From: an uncultured SAR86 cluster bacterium
GTDB taxonomy: Bacteria > Pseudomonadota > Gammaproteobacteria > Magnimaribacterales > D2472
Length of the DNA stretch: 39,427 nucleotides
Assembly: GCA_902541245.1 (NCBI GenBank)
Contig: CACBPT010000006.1
Coordinates: 1-39,427, forward strand
Direction of reading: 5' to 3'
Numbering within the stretch: position 1 is the stretch's first letter; each line of letters starts with the position of its first letter. Below, one piece after another: positions 34,437 through 39,427 of the stretch. The notes beneath the pieces are model-generated. The model did not search any database. It was given only the letters and a program-made list of their open reading frames with translations, and was not told where the DNA came from. A program made the position numbers and the translations under genes.

Positions 34437-37400
34437 ATGAAAAACAAACTTTTTTTATTGTTTGGGTTATTTGCAGTAACTGCATTTGCTCAAGATACCA
34501 GCAATGATGCTGATGTCGAGCAGGTTGTAGAAGTTGAAGAAATAACAATTATCGGTTCAAGAATTAAATCAAAAACTACTTTCGAAAGCCCAGTACCAGT
34601 TACTATTGTAACCGGTGAGGATTTTGAAAATAGGCTTTTTGATTATGCAAGTTCTGCCGTAACAAGATTGCCGTCTGCTGCAGGAACCGAAAGTGGTCCT
34701 ACTGGGAGTAGTGCAATTAATAACTTAAGACTTGGTTCTCAAAGAACACTTGTAACTGTTAACGGAAATAGATTTGTTTCCTCTAACGGTTATGGTGGTG
34801 GCCAGGTCGATGTTAACAACATTCCAACTATGTTAATTGACAGAGTGGAAGTTATTAACATTGGTGGTGCTGCTGTTTATGGCTCTGACGCAGTTGCTGG
34901 TGTGGTGAATTATATTCTTAAAGATGACTTTGAAGGATTCAAATTCCAATATAACCATAATAATATTTTTGAAGACCTAGACCTTCAAAGAGGATATAAA
35001 ATGCTTTTTGGTGGCAACTTCCTCGATGGCAAAGCTAATTTAACATTCTCTCTAGATTACACAACAACTGGTGGATCAAGAGTGATGGATATCCCCGAAG
35101 ATGTTAAATGTAAAGCCCTAGGAACTGACTCTAACGGAAGAGTCCCTGGTCAAAATTTTGTATTTCCTGCATGTGAATCTTTCACATATTTTGGTATAAG
35201 TCCAAACGGTAGTATAGCTTTTGGTGATCTTATCGACACTCCAGGCGCACTTGGTTATGGTCCAAATGTATTGGGTGTAACTGAGCCAGGAATTCCATTA
35301 ACTAATTTTTATGGTTTTGGTCCAAGTGGAGCTTTACAAATTAATACACCAGGTATCTCAACCGATGGATCACTCAGATATAGAGGCGGTGATGGTCTTA
35401 ACTTCGGTTTAAGACATGATCCAGATCGTTATACAGTGCCAATTGAGAAGTTTAACTATGTAACTACAGGTAGATTTGATGTTACACCTAGAATGAGAGT
35501 TTCAGGTTCCGTTTACTTAACTTCATATGAAGCTATTGACGAAAGCACTCAAGGTTTTTACAACACAGGTTTATTTGGATCCCCTTCAGATACACTTGTG
35601 CTTGAATGTAATCATCCTTTCTTAAGTGCAGAAGATTCTGCATTTATTTGTGCTAATTTAGTGCAACCTAATGGAACTAGCCCTTATGGCAACGAAACTT
35701 TTAGATTTGGTAAAGCTTGGGGTCCATATTACAAATCATTAGGTGGAGAAGATCAAGATAACGTTGATAACAGAGTCTTTAATCTAAGAATCGATGGTGA
35801 CTTCGATATGGGTGATAGAACTTTCAATTACTCAGCAGGTGTTACAGACGGTGAATCTAGAAGAGTAGCCTCAAGACCTGATATTATTAAAGGAAGATTG
35901 TTTGCAGCTCTTGATGCTGTTCTTCTTGCTGATGGCACTATTGACTGCAGATATAATCAGCTAGGTGCAGGTGCCTACACTAACGATGTATTCCAAAACC
36001 CCTACATGCAACCAGGCGGAACAACTGACCCATCTTACTTTTTACTAGGTGAACCAGGTGATTGTGTGCCATTAAATCCTTTCGGTGACGGCACACAGAT
36101 GTCTGATGCTGCCATCGATTATGTAGGTGGCATGGTTTCAACCAGAACAACAACAGAACAAAATTATAACTTTGGTTATATTTCTGGACCTGTTGCAGAT
36201 CTACCAGCTGGTGAACTTTCAGTTCTAGTTGGATATGAAGAAAGAACAGAATCATACAAATTCAAAGATTCTTTAATTGATGAAGCATATGTTGCAGAAG
36301 GTTCTGGTGGTATGACCGCCTTAACTGGTAAGTTCTCTACTTCAGATACTTATATGGAGGTAGTTGCTCCAATAGTTTCTCCAGACATGAATATTCCATT
36401 CCTTGAAGAAGTAACTCTTTCAGGAGCTTACCGTGAAATGGATCATAGTGTTTCTGGCGAGGATAATGTAGACAGTCTTTCATTGGTTGTTAGAGTAAAT
36501 TCAGCATTAGCCCTTCGAGTAAATCAGCAAAATACAGTTAGATCTCCAGCTATTGGAGAGGCTTTCCAGCCGCAATTTATTTCTAGCTATATCATTGATG
36601 ATCCATGCGACAGATCAAATGTAAATTCTGGTCCCGCACCAGAAAATAGAGCAGCTAACTGTTCTGCAGCTGGAATTGTTCAGCCGTTTGCATCAACAGC
36701 TGAAACTGCATCAATTTTCACTTATAGAGGTGGTAACCCAAATCTGTTAACTGAAAAATCTGATTCACTTAATGTTGGTGTTATTTACACCCCAACAAAT
36801 CTTCCGTTTACCGCGGTCGAAATTCCAGGAAACTTAAGAATTGCTCTTGACTACATTACTGTTGACTTAACAGATGCAATTATTGATTTGAATCCTGATG
36901 AAGTTATGTCAGCTTGTTATGACGCTGATCCAAGTTCATTCCCGAACTCATTTTGTTCACAGGTATTCCGTCTCTCTAATAATCAAATGGATGGTTTCAA
37001 TCCCGGTTCCATTGGTGTGCAAGGTGGAACATCTAATGGTTCAACATACGACTATGAAGCCTATATTGTTGAGCTAGCATATGATATTGATGTTGAAGAT
37101 ATCTTCGAAGGTGGTATTGGTAACATTGGATATAATCTAAAAGGATATCAAGAGAAAAAGGATGCTTTCCAGGCAACCGCTGCTTCACCTGTAGTTGATA
37201 CTACTGGAGCATTTTCTAAGCCTGAAAATAGATTCCTTCATACATGGGACTGGTCATATGATGATTGGTATGTCTATGTCGACGGTGTATATACTGATGG
37301 TGGTTTAACTGATTTCTACTGGAACAAAGAAACTCAGCCTGATAAATATGTTTACATGAACGCTGATGGTAGCACCGGCAGAACATACCCATTTGAAATG

Positions 37401-37571
37401 GATGGCTACTGGTCATTTAGTGGTGGTGTTGTGTATGACTACAATGAGAATATGTCATTTGTAGTTCGTGTAACTAACCTTAATGATCAACAATGTTCAG
37501 GTGATGAATGTTACCTACCAGGTTATTTCGTTCCAAGAACATTTAGATTTGGTTTCAGGTACGAATATTAA
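34437..37571 (+). CDS. TonB-dependent outer-membrane receptor 3
   Basis: Outer-membrane importer of 1044 residues. Signal peptide MKNKLFLLFGLFAVTAFAQ is followed by an acidic stretch and the TonB-box-like VEEITIIGSRI. The plug (about 35-165) has INNLRLGSQRTLVTVNGNRF and AAVYGSDAVAGVVNYIL. The barrel ends RTFRFGFRYEY. It shares the plug style of receptor 1 more than of receptor 2. Loops contain several cysteine pairs (for example CYDADPSSFPNSFC and CSGDEC near the end). It has a strong ribosome binding site, a leader hairpin and its own terminator, as expected for an abundant, separately controlled protein. The substrate is unknown. Confidence 0.93.
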   Translation: MKNKLFLLFGLFAVTAFAQDTSNDADVEQVVEVEEITIIGSRIKSKTTFESPVPVTIVTGEDFENRLFDYASSAVTRLPSAAGTESGPTGSSAINNLRLGSQRTLVTVNGNRFVSSNGYGGGQVDVNNIPTMLIDRVEVINIGGAAVYGSDAVAGVVNYILKDDFEGFKFQYNHNNIFEDLDLQRGYKMLFGGNFLDGKANLTFSLDYTTTGGSRVMDIPEDVKCKALGTDSNGRVPGQNFVFPACESFTYFGISPNGSIAFGDLIDTPGALGYGPNVLGVTEPGIPLTNFYGFGPSGALQINTPGISTDGSLRYRGGDGLNFGLRHDPDRYTVPIEKFNYVTTGRFDVTPRMRVSGSVYLTSYEAIDESTQGFYNTGLFGSPSDTLVLECNHPFLSAEDSAFICANLVQPNGTSPYGNETFRFGKAWGPYYKSLGGEDQDNVDNRVFNLRIDGDFDMGDRTFNYSAGVTDGESRRVASRPDIIKGRLFAALDAVLLADGTIDCRYNQLGAGAYTNDVFQNPYMQPGGTTDPSYFLLGEPGDCVPLNPFGDGTQMSDAAIDYVGGMVSTRTTTEQNYNFGYISGPVADLPAGELSVLVGYEERTESYKFKDSLIDEAYVAEGSGGMTALTGKFSTSDTYMEVVAPIVSPDMNIPFLEEVTLSGAYREMDHSVSGEDNVDSLSLVVRVNSALALRVNQQNTVRSPAIGEAFQPQFISSYIIDDPCDRSNVNSGPAPENRAANCSAAGIVQPFASTAETASIFTYRGGNPNLLTEKSDSLNVGVIYTPTNLPFTAVEIPGNLRIALDYITVDLTDAIIDLNPDEVMSACYDADPSSFPNSFCSQVFRLSNNQMDGFNPGSIGVQGGTSNGSTYDYEAYIVELAYDIDVEDIFEGGIGNIGYNLKGYQEKKDAFQATAASPVVDTTGAFSKPENRFLHTWDWSYDDWYVYVDGVYTDGGLTDFYWNKETQPDKYVYMNADGSTGRTYPFEMDGYWSFSGGVVYDYNENMSFVVRVTNLNDQQCSGDECYLPGYFVPRTFRFGFRYEY

Positions 37572-37590
37572 GAATATTAACTAATATCTT

Positions 37591-37619
37591 AAAAAGGGGT
37601 CTATGTGACCCCTTTTTTT
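37591..37619 (+). terminator. Intrinsic terminator after receptor 3
   Basis: AAAAAGGGGTC pairs with GACCCCTTTTT around TATGT, an eleven-base stem, with seven T. It stands only 29 bases before the start codon of the next gene, which must use read-through or a promoter inside this short interval. Confidence 0.92.
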
Positions 37620-37632
37620 ATAAAGTGTTTAT

Positions 37633-37656
37633 ATGAAAAAATGAAAAAATGAAAAA
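37633..37656 (+). repeat. Three tandem ATGAAAAA units at the start of the DUF305 gene
   Basis: The eight-base unit ATGAAAAA occurs three times head to tail. The first two copies read ATG AAA AAA TGA, each stop overlapping the next ATG. The third opens the long reading frame. The unit length is not a multiple of three. Confidence 0.8.
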
Positions 37657-39427
37657 AATTAATTTATTTCTAACTTTAATTATTTCATCTTATGTGATGA
37701 GTGCTCCAATTATTCTGCCTAGTGCTCCCGGAAGTAAATCAATTGAAATCAATGAGCAAAAAGCAATCGCAATAGCAGATACAAGCTATAACTCACATGA
37801 TGTCCATTTTTTACAGATGATGATTATGCATCATGATCAGGCTATGGTGATGTCTAGACTTGCTCCATTGAGAACTAATTCAAAAAATATACTTGATCTT
37901 GCTGGAAGAATTGATTCTACCCAGGAAGATGAAATGTTATTTATGAAAAGTTGGCTTCAGGATAGAAATGAATCTTCTAAATATATTCACAATCATAAAA
38001 TGATGAAGATGGCTGGGATGGCATCACCTGAAGAAATTTCTCAGCTTAAAGAGAGTGATGGCGTTGAATTCGATAGACTTTTCTTAAGGTTAATGATCAA
38101 TCATCACGATGGAGCAATTGAAATGGTAGATGATTTAAGAGATCAATCTGGTACGGCTTATGATCCCATATTAAATGAATTTGTAGCTGATTTAACAAAT
38201 GATCAGGCTATTGAAATTGAAAGAATGAATGGCCTCTTAATAGGTTTATCTGATGATCCAAGGGCAAACCTTTCAGCAGGTTTATATCACGCAGATGAAG
38301 CTATATATAACTTAGAAAAATTAGTTTCATTAAAAAAACCCGTTGGTTTTTTTGACCCTAGCAATCCTATGGAGTTAAGACCTCAGGATACAACAAATGA
38401 TAACGCAGATGATTCTGATGAACCTAAATCAATCGAACAGAGATCCAGAAACAGCAGATATCCCATGCTTAGTTTTACAAATACCGACATGGCGTTTCGA
38501 GATAATATCCTAATTGCTGGAAGTTATCATGGTTTTAACATTTATGAATTAAATGATGATGGCATACCAATGTTAAAGTCCTCTGTAATTTGTCCAGGTG
38601 GTCAAGGAGATGTCTCTATTGTTGGAGATTTATTGATCATGTCTGTTGAGCAAAACAGAGGTAGGGTTGATTGTGGTTTAGAGGGAGTAAATTCGGAGCC
38701 TTCAGAAGAAAGATTTAGAGGCATTCGAATATTTGATATATCAGATTTATTGCAACCTCAACAAGTTGGCCTGGTGCAAACTTGTAGAGGCTCCCATACG
38801 CATTCTGTCGTAGGTATGAGTTCCGATAATCAAAAGATTATTATTTACAATTCTGGCACTTCCAATGTCCGAGATCAGGAAGAATTAGAATCCTGCTTTG
38901 AGGATATACCTGGAGATAACAGGACTGCATTATTTAGGATAGATATTATTGAAATCCCTATCCAGCATCCTGAAGAATCTAAGATTGTGAGTAGCCCAAC
39001 TGTTTTTGCTGACAATCAGACCGGTGTTTTAGCTGGACTTTGGCGTGGAGGCGATCACGGTGATGATACGCAACGAACATCAAGAACTGATCAGTGTCAT
39101 GATATAACAGTCTTTCCTTCTGCTAATATTGCAGCAGGAGCATGCTCAGGAAATGGGATATTGTTTGATATTTCAGATCCATATAACCCTCATAGAATAG
39201 ACGTAGTTACTGATACTGGTTTTGCTTACTGGCACTCAGCAACATTTAATAATGATGGAACAAAAGTAGTTTTTACAGACGAATGGGGTGGCGGAGGAAG
39301 GCCTAGATGTAGAGCCTGGGATCCCTTGAATTGGGGTGCAAACGCTATCTATGACATAGTTGATAAAAAATTAATTTTTAAAAGTCATTATAAAATGCCT
39401 GCTCCTCAGAAAGAATCTGAAAATTGT
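37649..39427 (+). CDS. Secreted DUF305 plus LVIVD-type beta-propeller fusion protein (partial)
   Basis: The first 593 residues are present; the gene runs past the right edge. A signal peptide (MKKINLFLTLIISSYVMSAP) is followed by a DUF305 four-helix domain (about 45-200). This has the two His-His motifs MMIMHHDQAMVMS and LMINHHDGAIEMV, and a Met/His-rich stretch (HNHKMMKMAGM). DUF305 proteins such as CopM bind copper or occur in metal-stress loci. From about residue 260 a propeller-like region follows, with RGIRIFDISDLLQPQQVG, DQCHDITVFPS and ACSGNGILFDISDPYNPH; these are LVIVD-style repeats with conserved cysteines. A periplasmic or surface location is expected. The function is unknown. No good Shine-Dalgarno is seen; the third ATG of a tandem repeat is the only one open to the long frame. 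Confidence 0.85.
   Translation, partial: MKKINLFLTLIISSYVMSAPIILPSAPGSKSIEINEQKAIAIADTSYNSHDVHFLQMMIMHHDQAMVMSRLAPLRTNSKNILDLAGRIDSTQEDEMLFMKSWLQDRNESSKYIHNHKMMKMAGMASPEEISQLKESDGVEFDRLFLRLMINHHDGAIEMVDDLRDQSGTAYDPILNEFVADLTNDQAIEIERMNGLLIGLSDDPRANLSAGLYHADEAIYNLEKLVSLKKPVGFFDPSNPMELRPQDTTNDNADDSDEPKSIEQRSRNSRYPMLSFTNTDMAFRDNILIAGSYHGFNIYELNDDGIPMLKSSVICPGGQGDVSIVGDLLIMSVEQNRGRVDCGLEGVNSEPSEERFRGIRIFDISDLLQPQQVGLVQTCRGSHTHSVVGMSSDNQKIIIYNSGTSNVRDQEELESCFEDIPGDNRTALFRIDIIEIPIQHPEESKIVSSPTVFADNQTGVLAGLWRGGDHGDDTQRTSRTDQCHDITVFPSANIAAGACSGNGILFDISDPYNPHRIDVVTDTGFAYWHSATFNNDGTKVVFTDEWGGGGRPRCRAWDPLNWGANAIYDIVDKKLIFKSHYKMPAPQKESENC

Noticed and set aside
1-39427. CRISPR arrays, insertion sequences, prophage or integron features
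   Set aside because: No direct-repeat/spacer pattern, transposase, integrase or terminal inverted repeats of mobile elements could be seen by reading.

Overview
The window looks like an ordinary, tightly packed stretch of chromosome from an AT-rich, streamlined marine gammaproteobacterium. A SAR86-type organism is the best guess. This rests on three large TonB-dependent receptors in 39 kb, very short intergenic gaps, an alternative oxidase, and the order folD / tRNAs / tig-clpP-clpX-lon-hupB-ppiD, an arrangement I recall from other gammaproteobacteria such as Pseudomonas. No insertion sequence, phage gene, CRISPR array or integrase is visible. The lineage is inferred from content, not from a marker-gene tree.

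Left part (1-11.3 kb): the 5' two-thirds of folD on the minus strand, then tRNA-Pro(TGG) and tRNA-Arg(TCT), trhO, a GST-like gene, tRNA-His(GTG), and the proteostasis block tig, clpP, clpX, lon, hupB and ppiD on the plus strand. Minus-strand fabI converges on ppiD.

Middle (11.3-22.1 kb): TonB-dependent receptor 1 with its own promoter, leader hairpin and terminator. Next come oppA-oppB-oppC (a peptide ABC importer whose ATPase genes are absent here), mltD on the minus strand, and the tightly overlapped operon rnhA-dnaQ-gltX.

Right-centre (22.1-32.6 kb): eight consecutive minus-strand genes. In transcription order they are a thiolase-like protein, a secreted M20 amidohydrolase of the AbgB type, TonB-dependent receptor 2, an alpha/beta hydrolase-fold protein whose nucleophile serine is replaced by glycine, a DASS-family Na+/anion symporter, gamma-glutamyltranspeptidase and an EthD-domain protein. 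Read together they suggest uptake and periplasmic hydrolysis of amide or gamma-glutamyl conjugates, followed by import of the released acids. This is the most system-like locus in the window, but the link is an inference from gene order.

Right end (32.6-39.4 kb): tRNA-Ala(GGC), an alternative oxidase (minus), a divergent SGNH-like secreted hydrolase, TonB-dependent receptor 3, and the 5' part of a secreted DUF305 plus LVIVD-type beta-propeller fusion that runs off the window.

Other patterns worth attention: all three convergent protein-gene junctions overlap by exactly four bases (YTAA). Several first-of-operon genes lack a Shine-Dalgarno sequence and carry a TATAAT-like box a few bases before the start codon, which suggests leaderless mRNAs. 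The two plus-strand receptor genes have hairpins in their leaders with GTGCAT in or next to the loop. The last gene is preceded by three tandem ATGAAAAA units that form overlapping start/stop mini-ORFs.
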